Positions 18,119 to 26,951 of a DNA stretch of 64,000 bases are shown piece after piece. The position numbers and the translations under genes are program-made. Source of the DNA: Polyangiaceae bacterium (GTDB taxonomy: Bacteria; Myxococcota_A; Polyangia; Polyangiales; Polyangiaceae); contig JANXOF010000051.1 of the NCBI GenBank assembly GCA_025353725.1, forward strand, positions 1 through 64,000, given 5' to 3'. The notes under the pieces are model-generated. The model saw nothing but the letters and a program-made list of their open reading frames with translations. It was not told the DNA's origin and searched no databases. Each line of letters starts with the position of its first letter. Within the stretch, counting starts at the first letter, position 1.

Positions 18119-20205
18119 GCGAGAGTCTCGACGTCAGGACGCGACGACAGCGCGGCCATGATAGCCGTTCGCACCTCGGCACTGCGTTCGCGGTCCAAAC
18201 GCGCGCGCAGCATGCCCTCGGCTTCGGCGCCGCCCTCCTGACCAAGGAGCTCGGCGGCATACCGTCGTACCGCTTCGGCCCCGTGTTCGATCGCCCGCGC
18301 AAGCGAAGCCAGCGCGCGTTCGTCCCCCGTGTTGGCGAGCTGGGCAAGCGCAAGTTTGACGACTTCATGGTTGGGGTGTTCGGCGGCTCCCATGAGGGCC
18401 TCGATGCGTGCGTCGACAGGAATAGAGCCGATTACGTCGACGGCGGCGGCGGCGACGGCGGCCTCCTTCGATCGCAGCAGCGGACGTGCGGCGGCGAAAG
18501 CACGCGCGGGGTCGGCGTCGCGGAGGGCGCGGAGCAATGGCGCAAGTCGAATCGGGTCGCGCGTCGCGGCGACAAGCATGGCGAGCTGCTCTGCCCGACC
18601 GAGTCGACCGAGCGCGCGGATAGCCGCGTTTGCGACGACCGGCTCTTCGTCGGCAAGAGAGAACGTGACGCCCAACGCGGCCTCCTCGCCGCCTAGCACC
18701 GCGAGCGCTTCGACGGCCGCGCGGCGTACGGCCGCCTCGCGATGAGAGAGGGCGCTCGCGAGGAACTCGGCATCCTCGGGACGACTCGACCCCGCACGAG
18801 CCAACGCATCGAGGAGAAGCGTCGCCGCCAAAGCGCCGTCGCCGCGAGGGTCAACGCGCGTCGCCGCTAAGCGCGCAGCGTCGACGTTCCGCGCGGCAAT
18901 GGCGAGGAGCGCTCCCTGCGCCGCGCCCGCGACCCTGGGCTCCGAGCTGGTCAAGTGGTGCGCCACAGCCGGAATGTCTGCGGCACCGCCGACGAAGGCA
19001 AGACTCTTCAGCGCGGGAGCTACCACCTCCGCTGAGACGTCTCCGAGCGCCTCACGAACGGCTGCGAGATGCGCAGGCCCTTCTTCGCCTGCCCCTGCAC
19101 CTGTCGGTGAGAGCGTGAGCTGGGGCAACATCGAGAGAGCGGCTCCGCGAAGTGAAGGCACTGCGGTGCGTCCGGCAACGAGGAGAGGTTCGACCGCATC
19201 GCATCCAAAAAGAAGGAGCGCAGCCTCTGCGTGATCGGCGACGGCATCGTCCGCGAGCGCATCGGCAATGAGCGCGACGTCGTCCGGATCACGTATAAGC
19301 CCCAAGGCGAGAATGGCCGCACCGCGTGCGCGCGAGTCAACGTTGCCTGCCTTCGCGAGGGCGCGCAGGCGACCGCGCGCGGCCGGTGAAGCGCGAAGTG
19401 TTTTCGCCGCGACCTCGAGCAAGTCGTCGTCTCCCCAACCGGCCTCGAGACTTTGACCGAGCGCGAACACAGCTTCAAAAGAGTTCGTCGCACTTGAATC
19501 GGCGCATGCTTCAGCCAGCGCCAGCACCGCGCGCGGCGTCGTGTTTCCTCCGGTTGCCGCGATGGCCGGACGCCGAAGCCATGCATCGGCAAACAGAGGC
19601 TCAAGGACGGCCCACGGCAGTCCGTCACCGAGCGCGCGGAGTGACTCAAGCGACGCGAGCCGTGCGGGCGTGGCGCCTGACGCCAGGACCTCCGTGAGCT
19701 TCATCAAAGCGAGTTCGCGCGCCTCGTCTCCAGCGAGATGTGCACGGCCCAATCCTTCGGCCGCGGCCGTGACAACGTTCGAGTCGACGTCGGACAGGGC
19801 GCGCGCAAGGGCTCGCATTCCAGCAAGGGTTGGCGCTCCTGCGAGCACCTCGACCGCGAGCTTGCGACCATCGGCATCGAGGCGCGTGAGGGCGTCACAC
19901 GCACCGGCCACGGCGTCCGGGCCTATCGATACCAACGCTTCGACAGCCGCGTTGCGGAGTCCCGTGTCGTCACGTTCACCGAGCGCTCGCGCCAGCGCGA
20001 AGACGACGGCGGTACGCGGCTCAATCCGCGCCGCTACATTCGCCGCCTCTTTACGAACGCGCCAGTCGGGATCGCCAAGCGCGACGAGGAGCAAGTCGCA
20101 CGATTCTGGTGCCGGTAGCTCGGGGAGGTTCTGCGTCGCGAGACGCCGGGTCTCAGACTCAGAATCGCTCAGCCCGGCAAGCACCCGCGTGAGTCGGGGG
20201 CTCAT
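18115..20205 (-). CDS. HEAT-repeat protein embedded in the Che operon
   Basis: The 696-residue protein consists almost entirely of repeated helical pairs of about 31 residues with the HEAT/PBS-lyase consensus (for example DPDWRVRKEAANVAARI, REAAVRRAAVEALAVLGG, EEPVVANAAIRALGRLG). No enzymatic motif, signal peptide or membrane segment is seen, so it is a cytosolic scaffold. It overlaps cheW upstream and cheR downstream by four bases each, so it is coupled to the Che proteins. In Myxococcus xanthus a HEAT-repeat protein (Cpc7) is known in one Che cluster, where it acts as an output partner; a similar role here is inferred, not shown. Confidence 0.9.
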   Translation of the reverse strand: MSPRLTRVLAGLSDSESETRRLATQNLPELPAPESCDLLLVALGDPDWRVRKEAANVAARIEPRTAVVFALARALGERDDTGLRNAAVEALVSIGPDAVAGACDALTRLDADGRKLAVEVLAGAPTLAGMRALARALSDVDSNVVTAAAEGLGRAHLAGDEARELALMKLTEVLASGATPARLASLESLRALGDGLPWAVLEPLFADAWLRRPAIAATGGNTTPRAVLALAEACADSSATNSFEAVFALGQSLEAGWGDDDLLEVAAKTLRASPAARGRLRALAKAGNVDSRARGAAILALGLIRDPDDVALIADALADDAVADHAEAALLLFGCDAVEPLLVAGRTAVPSLRGAALSMLPQLTLSPTGAGAGEEGPAHLAAVREALGDVSAEVVAPALKSLAFVGGAADIPAVAHHLTSSEPRVAGAAQGALLAIAARNVDAARLAATRVDPRGDGALAATLLLDALARAGSSRPEDAEFLASALSHREAAVRRAAVEALAVLGGEEAALGVTFSLADEEPVVANAAIRALGRLGRAEQLAMLVAATRDPIRLAPLLRALRDADPARAFAAARPLLRSKEAAVAAAAVDVIGSIPVDARIEALMGAAEHPNHEVVKLALAQLANTGDERALASLARAIEHGAEAVRRYAAELLGQEGGAEAEGMLRARLDRERSAEVRTAIMAALSSRPDVETLA

Positions 20206-20828
20206 GAAACTCCGAGCGGCGACGTGGGCAGTTTAGGAATTCCACCCGCAACGGCGTCTGCAAGGGCTCCGAAAAGGCGCACATCGAGCACGAAGACGAG
20301 GCCCCCAGGACCTGCGTACGGCGCCACCCCTTCTATTCCTCGCACCTCGTCCCCGACGCCGAGGGACGGAGCCGGCTGAATCTCAGCACCGCCGGTGCCG
20401 AAGACCTCGGTCACCGAATCGACCACCAAGGCAACGTAGCGAGCCGCGCTCGGCGGTGGCGCGGAGTCACGTGTGAGAAGCTTGCTGCGCGGCGTCACGT
20501 CGACAACAAGCCATTTGTTTTTACGTGACGGAGCGAACGGAGGAAGCGCAAATCGCTCGCGAAGGTCGATGACGGGAACGATCTCACCGCGAATTGACGC
20601 CACCCCGCGAACCGCCTTCGGGGCACGAGGCAATTCAACGACCTCGAGCGGGTTTACGATCTCCCGAACCGTTTCGATGCGGACTGCATAAGCCACTTCG
20701 CCCACCATGAAGCCGACAAGGTTCTTCGTGGGGTCGTGGCGTTGCCTAGGCATGATGAATCCGCTTCGTACATAGGGTGAAAGGTGTGAGCGAACTACGC
20801 GGCGCACGAAACGAGCTAGCGAGTTCAC
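20202..20828 (-). CDS. cheW: CheW-like coupling protein
   Basis: The 208-residue protein has a CheW domain (LVGFMVGEVAYAVRIETVREIV to the end) with RGVASIRGEIVPVIDLRERF and, near the C-terminus, GVAPYAGPGGLVFVLDVRLF. CheW links receptors to CheA. It starts at a GTG overlapping the previous cheW stop; an ATG at 20753 would start 25 residues later, close to the family N-terminus, so the extra segment may not be translated or may be a lineage extension. It is the second of two tandem cheW genes that are only moderately alike and could bind different receptors or CheA surfaces. Confidence 0.93.
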   Translation of the reverse strand: MNSLARFVRRVVRSHLSPYVRSGFIMPRQRHDPTKNLVGFMVGEVAYAVRIETVREIVNPLEVVELPRAPKAVRGVASIRGEIVPVIDLRERFALPPFAPSRKNKWLVVDVTPRSKLLTRDSAPPPSAARYVALVVDSVTEVFGTGGAEIQPAPSLGVGDEVRGIEGVAPYAGPGGLVFVLDVRLFGALADAVAGGIPKLPTSPLGVS

Positions 20829-21313
20829 ACTGCAAAAAGAGGTGCGAGGTCGAGAAGTAGAAGGACCGCGCCTCCCGGTGGCCTTCCAAGGCCGACGACG
20901 TGCGGCGGTTGTTCCGTACCGAGAACATGCGGGGGCTCAATCTCGCTCTGGGCGAGACGATAGACCTGAAGAACCTCGTCGACGAGCAACCCGACGAGCT
21001 CGCCACCTGCGTCGATCAGAAGGATCCGACTTTTCTTGTCCATCGTAAAGCTGCGCGTCAGTCGAAAGCGCCGCTTCAAGTCGACGACGGTAACGAGTCG
21101 CCCACGCACGCTCATCACGCCGACGACCTCGGCGTCCGCGCGCGGGACTTCCGTAATGGGCAGCGGCTTCAAGATCTCTACGACATTTCCGATGAGAATC
21201 GCGTAGGCCTCGGTCCCAAGCATGAAGGCGAGGTACTCCGCTCGCTTTCCGAGTTCGTCGGCCCGCTGAAGCGCCGAGCGACCTTCGCCGCGGCGCGCGA
21301 GGAGCGCCTTCAT
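20825..21313 (-). CDS. cheW: CheW-like coupling protein (first copy)
   Basis: The 162-residue CheW domain protein begins MKALLARRGEGRSALQ. It contains LAFMLGTEAYAILIGNVVEI, the VVGVMSVRGRLVTVVDLKRRF core, and the LVGLLVDEVLQVYRL segment. Length and motifs are normal for CheW. Its ATG overlaps the cheA stop by four bases (ATGA) and its stop overlaps the next cheW. Having two CheW proteins beside one CheA suggests two receptor inputs or a hexagonal-array and a soluble use, but the receptors are not in the window. Confidence 0.94.
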   Translation of the reverse strand: MKALLARRGEGRSALQRADELGKRAEYLAFMLGTEAYAILIGNVVEILKPLPITEVPRADAEVVGVMSVRGRLVTVVDLKRRFRLTRSFTMDKKSRILLIDAGGELVGLLVDEVLQVYRLAQSEIEPPHVLGTEQPPHVVGLGRPPGGAVLLLLDLAPLFAV

Positions 21314-23754
21314 GGAGGCCCGCCCTCACCGAGCGACCGCATGGACGTAAGCTGCCGAAGTCCGTCATGCTGGCCTGCGCTACGCCCGTCGGAGGAACTC
21401 GCAAGGACCTCGCCAATCAACGCAGCGGCGTCGAGGACCAAACCGACCCGCTGATCGCCGAGCTCGGTCGCTCCCGCGAGACCACGTGTTTTCTTGAGCG
21501 ATTTGCCAAGCGCTTTGATCACGATGTCCTGCTGACCTACCAGCTTATCGACGATGAACCCGACGCGGCGGTCTCCAACCGCGGCTACGATGCAGTAGCT
21601 TTTAGCTTTGCGCCCGGGCCGCACCTCCGGCGGTTTGGGGGTGCGCGCGGATTCGTTGATCCACACGCCTGGACGCCAACCCTCGAGCTGAAACAGCTTC
21701 GCGAGTCGCACGATCGGAAGCGTCGCGCCTCGCTGGGTCATCACCTCACGGCCTTCGAATGTTTTGATCATCGAATCGTCGAAGACGATGGCCTCTTCCA
21801 CACTCGCGAGCGGCATGCAAAACATGCGACCCGCGACTTCGAGCATCAGCACACTGATGATCGCGAGCGTAATCGGCAGCGTGATCGTCATCTTCGTTCC
21901 GATGCCGACCTCGCTCGAGATATCCACAACCCCGCCGAGTTTGCTGATGTTCGTCTTGACGATGTCCATGCCGACGCCGCGGCCAGAAAGGGCTGTCACG
22001 TCGTCACGCGTGGTGAAACCCGGCTGAAATACGAGCGCTAGGATCTCCTTCACGCTCATCTCACGTGCCTCAGACTCGTGAATAAGACCGCGCCGAAGCG
22101 CCGCCGCGACGATGACTTCCGGCGACATCCCCTTGCCGTCGTCTTCGATCTCGAGAACGACGTGATTTCCCTTTTGAAACGCATTGAGCGCGATCGTGCC
22201 GACAGGCGGCTTTCCGACGCGCATGCGCGTGTCCTTATCCTCAATGCCATGATCAATCGCGTTGCGGATCATGTGCATCAACGGGTCGGAGAGCTCTTCG
22301 ACGATGAGTTTGTCGATCTCCGTTTCGCCGCCGGTCACGACGAGGTTCACCTGCTTACCGTGCTCGCGAGAGATCTGCCTTACGATGCGCGCCAACTTGT
22401 CGAAGACTTGGCCCAACGGGACCATGCGCACTTCCAGAATGCCGTTCTGCATCTGCGCAAGATGGCGGTCGAACGACCGGTGAAGCCGATGGAGCTCCGG
22501 CGCGATCTCTTTGAGGCCCGGGTCAAGCCTGACGCGCTCCGACAGGCGCGCGACGACGCCGCGGACAATCGCGAGTTCGCCTACGATGTTCATCAAATGA
22601 TCGAGCTTGCGAATGTCGACGCGAACGGTTTGCGTCACGCTCCGTAGAGTAAGTTCGCGGCTCCCGGCATTCGCGGTGGACGCGCCGCCGATGTGGCTCC
22701 CGGCAAGGCCCTGATCGACCCCCACGCGCGCTCGCTCGGGTGGATACGTTCCTGCTTGTGGCGACACCGAGAGCGCGGCGGCAGGAGGCAGCGACGTTCG
22801 CGTCGTGCCCGCAAACGCGTCGAGATCGTTCGCGTCGATGGGGGCTGTCGTGCCCGTGATTGGCCCGCCGCTCAGGGACGCCCCCATCACGGGGAGCGAG
22901 AACCGGCCGCGCGCGGCCTCGTCGTTGAGCGGCGGCGGAGACATGCTGGCGACCGGCGTGGGTGCGCCATCGCGACGACGTACCTCCTCGACCGTGATGT
23001 TAGGGCCTGCGACCGCACCGCTCAGGACGGCGAGGCTTTCGCGACTCGCGACGAGGATTTCGAGTTCGACGCTTTCCGCGTCCCCGCCTTCGCCCGTCGG
23101 CAGAAACGTAATGATTTCACCATGTGGGCGGGTCTTCGACTTGAGGTCGTCGAGCGCCGAGTCAATGGTCGCAAGACGAAACTGGACGCGCAGACGGTAG
23201 AGGAGGAGGCCTGCCTGCAGGTTCGTCCGAAGCCGATGCTCCTCGTATTCGGTAAGAACACCGAGGAGCCCCGGATCGAGCTCGTACTGCGCTACGACGC
23301 TGCCGCCACCGCCGCCTCGTTGCTGGGCGACTTGGCCGAGCGAGGCGAGCAGCGCCTTCACTTCTTGCGCGGGCTCGGCCGCATCACCTTTTGCGGCGGC
23401 GAGGATGCGGCCGTACAGCTCGACGGACTCGAAGAGGAGGTCTAGGACCTGCGAGGTCAGCTCAATGCGGCCAAGGCGGAGGTCGTCAAGGAGGTTCTCG
23501 AGCTCGTGGGAGAGCCCGCTCATCATCGCCGCCCCAAAGAGACCGGAAAGTCCTTTGAGCGTGTGAACCGCCCGGAACACGTCATTCACGAGTTCGGCAT
23601 CACTGCCCCCTCGCCGTGACATGTCGTCCAGCGCAAGGAGGTCCCGGCTCAGACCATCGACGATTTCCTGAGCCTCCGAGAAGAACTCCTCGCGTGCCTT
23701 GTCCCCTGCGCTCTCCCCGCGGCTTCCGCCTCCACCACCGGAGTGCTCAGGCAC
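21310..23754 (-). CDS. cheA: Chemotaxis sensor histidine kinase
   Basis: The 814-residue CheA has an Hpt domain with H64 in VHTLKGLSGLFGA, a linker with polyglycine, and a dimerisation helix pair (HLMNIVGELAIVRG). The ATPase domain carries the N box MHMIRNAIDHGIED and G1 DDGKGMSP, and the C-terminal CheW-like domain has FIVDKLVGQQDIVIKAL. It autophosphorylates H64 and transfers phosphate to CheY and CheB. There is no attached receiver domain, so this is a standard rather than hybrid CheA. It starts at a GTG eight bases before the cheY stop and overlaps the next gene, forming the core of the operon. Confidence 0.97.
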   Translation of the reverse strand: MPEHSGGGGGSRGESAGDKAREEFFSEAQEIVDGLSRDLLALDDMSRRGGSDAELVNDVFRAVHTLKGLSGLFGAAMMSGLSHELENLLDDLRLGRIELTSQVLDLLFESVELYGRILAAAKGDAAEPAQEVKALLASLGQVAQQRGGGGGSVVAQYELDPGLLGVLTEYEEHRLRTNLQAGLLLYRLRVQFRLATIDSALDDLKSKTRPHGEIITFLPTGEGGDAESVELEILVASRESLAVLSGAVAGPNITVEEVRRRDGAPTPVASMSPPPLNDEAARGRFSLPVMGASLSGGPITGTTAPIDANDLDAFAGTTRTSLPPAAALSVSPQAGTYPPERARVGVDQGLAGSHIGGASTANAGSRELTLRSVTQTVRVDIRKLDHLMNIVGELAIVRGVVARLSERVRLDPGLKEIAPELHRLHRSFDRHLAQMQNGILEVRMVPLGQVFDKLARIVRQISREHGKQVNLVVTGGETEIDKLIVEELSDPLMHMIRNAIDHGIEDKDTRMRVGKPPVGTIALNAFQKGNHVVLEIEDDGKGMSPEVIVAAALRRGLIHESEAREMSVKEILALVFQPGFTTRDDVTALSGRGVGMDIVKTNISKLGGVVDISSEVGIGTKMTITLPITLAIISVLMLEVAGRMFCMPLASVEEAIVFDDSMIKTFEGREVMTQRGATLPIVRLAKLFQLEGWRPGVWINESARTPKPPEVRPGRKAKSYCIVAAVGDRRVGFIVDKLVGQQDIVIKALGKSLKKTRGLAGATELGDQRVGLVLDAAALIGEVLASSSDGRSAGQHDGLRQLTSMRSLGEGGPP

Positions 23755-24142
23755 GACCGGCCCCTAGCAGGCGTGCGCACGTCTCGCGCATACTCTCCGG
23801 CGAAAACGGCTTCGGTACGTACGCATCGGCCCCGACTTTTCGGCCCCGTTCGACGTCGCGCTCCGTCGCTTGCGTCGACATGATGATGAGCGGAGTCGTT
23901 CGGTACTGTTCTGACTTCCGAATGAAGTGGATAAGCTCGAGCCCGTTGACGTCGGGCATATTGATGTCGGTGATGACGAGGTCGTAGGGCGTTCGCGGCA
24001 AGAGCCGCATGGCGTCGAAACCGCCTTGAGCCTCCGAAACCTCCAACGAGCCCATCATCCCTGCAGACTTGGGGTCTTCGAGGATCGCGCGGAGGTACGA
24101 GCGCGTCGACGCGGAGTCTTCCACCACGAGGATACGTCGCAC
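23747..24142 (-). CDS. cheY: Single-domain response regulator
   Basis: The 131-residue receiver domain starts at a GTG and reads MRRILVVEDSAST. It has the acidic pair E8/D9, phosphoacceptor D59 in VITDINMPDVNGLEL and a Lys in YVPKPFS. No output domain is present. It is the first gene of the chemosensory operon and should be phosphorylated by the CheA encoded next. Its target is not a flagellar motor, as no flagellar genes are near; the HEAT protein is a candidate partner by linkage only. Confidence 0.95.
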   Translation of the reverse strand: MRRILVVEDSASTRSYLRAILEDPKSAGMMGSLEVSEAQGGFDAMRLLPRTPYDLVITDINMPDVNGLELIHFIRKSEQYRTTPLIIMSTQATERDVERGRKVGADAYVPKPFSPESMRETCARLLGAGRA

Positions 24143-24214
24143 CGCTCTACGCTATCAGGCTGCGGGACAACGCCGTGAGATTTGCGGGCAGGGACACGCT
24201 AGGCTTGAGAAGCG

Positions 24215-25042
24215 ATGGCTCTTCCTGCTCTCCCTTTGCCTGCATCTCTTCCTGCTTCCCTACCTGCCTCCCTACCCGCTTCCCTGCCTGCTCCCCAGAC
24301 TGCGGCAGCCCTAGTGATTGGCAACGAGTTGCTCTCCGGTAAGGTAGCGGAGGCCAACGTCCACGGGCTCGCACGGGCCCTCCGAGGGCTTGGCGTCGAG
24401 TTCCGCCGCGTCGTCGTCATTCTCGATGAAGTCGACGAGATTGCGCGTGAGGTCGAAAGCCTGGCGAAAGCGCACGACTGGCTTTTCACGTCAGGAGGGG
24501 TGGGACCCACGCACGACGACGTCACTGTCGTGGGGGTAGCGAAGGCGTTCGGCGTCGAGGCAGTCATAGACCCCACCCTCGCGAAAATGCTCCGGGATCA
24601 CTACAAAGACCGATGTACAGACGGCCATCTGCGGATGGCGCTGGTACCCAAGGGCGCACAGCTCGAGTCGACGGCTGACGTCCGATGGCCCACCCTTCGC
24701 TTTCGGAATGTGTGGCTGATGCCCGGCGTCCCCGAAATTTTTCGGATGAAGCTCCCCGTCGTCATCGAGAAAATCGAGCACACAAGCAGAAGCGCGCGCT
24801 ACGTCTCACGCTCCGTTTTCACGAAAATGGACGAAGGCGACCTCAAGCCGCTTCTTGACGCTGTGGTGGCTCGTTTTGCAGATGTCGGCGTCGGCTCGTA
24901 CCCGAAATGGCAGGACCCTACCTATCGCACGAAATTAACGTTTGATGGCCGCGACGGTGCCCGCGTCACGGAGGCGCACGACGCGTTCGTAGCGCTCCTC
25001 CCGCCGGGTGAACCGCAGGCGCTCGAAGAGTCCCAAGACTGA
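24215..25042 (+). CDS. CinA-type MoCF-binding domain protein
   Basis: The 275-residue protein starts at an ATG and has a repetitive N-terminal leader (four PASL units followed by PAPQTA). The MoCF_biosynth fold follows: AAALVIGNELLSGKVAEAN, SGGVGPTHDDVT and the C-terminal WLMPGVPEIFRMKL. It matches the N-terminal domain of CinA and of eukaryotic-type FAD synthase, but lacks the CinA C-terminal nicotinamide-nucleotide deamidase domain. A nucleotide pyrophosphatase role is possible. It is divergent from the Che operon and stands alone; the following gap 25043-25292 shows nothing recognisable. Confidence 0.85.
   Translation: MALPALPLPASLPASLPASLPASLPAPQTAAALVIGNELLSGKVAEANVHGLARALRGLGVEFRRVVVILDEVDEIAREVESLAKAHDWLFTSGGVGPTHDDVTVVGVAKAFGVEAVIDPTLAKMLRDHYKDRCTDGHLRMALVPKGAQLESTADVRWPTLRFRNVWLMPGVPEIFRMKLPVVIEKIEHTSRSARYVSRSVFTKMDEGDLKPLLDAVVARFADVGVGSYPKWQDPTYRTKLTFDGRDGARVTEAHDAFVALLPPGEPQALEESQD
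24239..24290 (+). repeat. Imperfect 12-bp minisatellite coding PASL
   Basis: Imperfect copies of a CTTCCTGCTTCC-like 12-bp unit encode PASL four times at the start of the CinA-domain protein. The repeats are pyrimidine-rich on the forward strand and could change copy number without a frameshift. Confidence 0.7.
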
Positions 25043-25292
25043 TGGTGTCGCACCTCAGCGTAGGCGAGACCGGCGCGCCACGAAGGCCAGACGTCTGATT
25101 CTGTTTCTCGGTCGCCGCTGGAAGGGGATTGCTTTCGAGACCCACGCCTCGTTATCCTGCAGAGGCTTGAGCTGTTGGAATCGAACCGCGTAGCCCGTGG
25201 GCGACAGGGTGACCCGGACATGCACGATCTCAACCTCAATAGACCGGTCGAACTAAACGAAACTTCGGAAACCCTCTGAGCGCACTGCGACC

Positions 25293-26912
25293 ATGTGGAA
25301 GCTGGTCATCGAGGACGACGCGGGTAAACGCACGAACGTCCCACTAACGCGTGACGACTACACGCTCGGTCGTCGGGAGGGGAACACGATCCGCCTGACG
25401 GAGCGCAACGTCTCACGTGAGCACGGGTGCGTCAGGCGCGGGTCTCCAGGTCGACCGGCCGACACCGCGGGGGGCGAATCCGGCGCGGAGGAGGAATTTT
25501 TCCTCGAAGATCGCTCGAGCTACAATGGGCTTTTTGTCAATGGCGTCCGTGTCGTGGAGTCGCAGGTCCTCCAGCATGGCGACCTTATCCAAATCGGCGA
25601 CTACCGTATCGTCCTGCAAAACGACGCGGCGTTAGCGAGTGACGCGGCCGCCATTCCGGTTACCTCGACCGACCCTGGCTACGACGCCAAAGCGACAATT
25701 CCGATGGCCGCCGGGTTCCGCGGCCAAAGCCTCACGGAGCGGCCGAGTCGGTTTGTCATGCTCGTCGGGCCTACCCCCGGAGTCGAGTACCCGCTCGATC
25801 GCGAGCGCCTAACGATAGGTCGGGCTGAAGAGTCGACAATTTCAGTGAATCACAACTCCGTGTCACGTTTGCACTGCGAGGTGCACGCGCTCGGGGATGG
25901 TCGCTACGAAATCGTAGACAAGGGGTCCTCAAACGGCGTCCGCGTCAATGCGGTCGAACTGAAGCGAAGCATCATCGAGGCCGGCGACGTCATCGAGCTG
26001 GGTGACGTCCGCTTCAAGTTCGTCGGCGCTGGTCAAGTTTTCGTACCAGGTCCGAACGAAAGCCAGCAGCTCACGGCCATAAGCGATCGCGAAGCGGAGC
26101 TCGCTGACGGAAGACAGAGAGAGTGGGGGGGCTATGCGCTCCCGATCCTCAGCGCCGGCATTGTGGGTGCACTTATCATTCTTGTTTTCATGTACGTCCT
26201 CCGGGGCCGGATCGGGGCCGATACAGAAATTCCGCTGGCGGCGCCCGCGGATGTCGAGCAACTGGCTCTCCTCGACGCCAAACGGGCGTGCACCGCGGAG
26301 GAGTGCGAGGCTTACCAGGACCTTCTCGCAAGGGTCCCCGTCAAATCACCATGGCGCTCGCACGCCGATTTCAAACTGGTTGAAAACCTCTGGGCCGAGT
26401 CGATGCTGAAGAAAGCGTCAGCTGCGCCCGACATCACCACGAAGCGTGCGCTCCTCACACGAATCGCAACCGCCGGAACACTTGACGAGATAAGGCGCGC
26501 CGAACTCGCACTCGCGATAAGCGAGCTCGACCAAGCCGTTACGGCAACAATTCCGATGTCGTCGAGTCCTGCTACCGTATTCGCCGTCGCGCCCACAGGT
26601 ACGGCTGCCTCCCCCGCAACGGTTCGAAGCTCCCAGACTGCGCACGCGGCGGCCTCCGCGGCACCGGTCGTCGCGACGTCAACGTCGGTGGCGACCCCCA
26701 CGACGCCAGCCCCGAAGTCCACGGGGCCGACCGCTCTCGAAAAAGCGAAGGAGGCCGCATTAGAAGGCCGTTCCTCGGAGGTCCGGCGCTTACTCGAGAC
26801 AAGAGTACGCGGCGGGCACGCGTCTCCCGAAGAGGTGCAGCTCGTCCGCAAAGCGTGTTCTGTGCCTTTCGATAAGGCCTGCGTCGAAGACGTAAAAAGT
26901 AAGTATCCCTAG
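25293..26912 (+). CDS. Membrane protein with two FHA domains
   Basis: The 539-residue protein carries two N-terminal FHA domains that bind phosphothreonine. The first has LGRREGNTIRL and NVSREH; the second has IGRAEESTISV, SVSRLHCEV and DKGSSNGVRVN. A transmembrane helix (LPILSAGIVGALIILVFMYV, about 287-306) follows, then a Cys-containing helical region and a Thr/Ala/Pro-rich stretch before a short C-terminal helical domain. Both FHA domains keep the Arg, Ser and His of the binding site. It probably reads Ser/Thr kinase output, such as that of the kinase at 8.4-10.4 kb. It is monocistronic. Confidence 0.9.
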   Translation: MWKLVIEDDAGKRTNVPLTRDDYTLGRREGNTIRLTERNVSREHGCVRRGSPGRPADTAGGESGAEEEFFLEDRSSYNGLFVNGVRVVESQVLQHGDLIQIGDYRIVLQNDAALASDAAAIPVTSTDPGYDAKATIPMAAGFRGQSLTERPSRFVMLVGPTPGVEYPLDRERLTIGRAEESTISVNHNSVSRLHCEVHALGDGRYEIVDKGSSNGVRVNAVELKRSIIEAGDVIELGDVRFKFVGAGQVFVPGPNESQQLTAISDREAELADGRQREWGGYALPILSAGIVGALIILVFMYVLRGRIGADTEIPLAAPADVEQLALLDAKRACTAEECEAYQDLLARVPVKSPWRSHADFKLVENLWAESMLKKASAAPDITTKRALLTRIATAGTLDEIRRAELALAISELDQAVTATIPMSSSPATVFAVAPTGTAASPATVRSSQTAHAAASAAPVVATSTSVATPTTPAPKSTGPTALEKAKEAALEGRSSEVRRLLETRVRGGHASPEEVQLVRKACSVPFDKACVEDVKSKYP

Positions 26913-26951
26913 CCGCGACTCACGCGCGAGCGCACACCGGGCTCCTCGCCT

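Noticed and set aside
19541-20236. 231-codon forward frame opposite the HEAT and cheW genes
   Set aside because: It is Ser/Ala/Arg-rich and antisense to conserved repeats and CheW motifs, a typical shadow in high-GC DNA.
22693-23445. 250-codon forward frame opposite cheA
   Set aside because: It is antisense to intact CheA motifs and has no recognisable domain.
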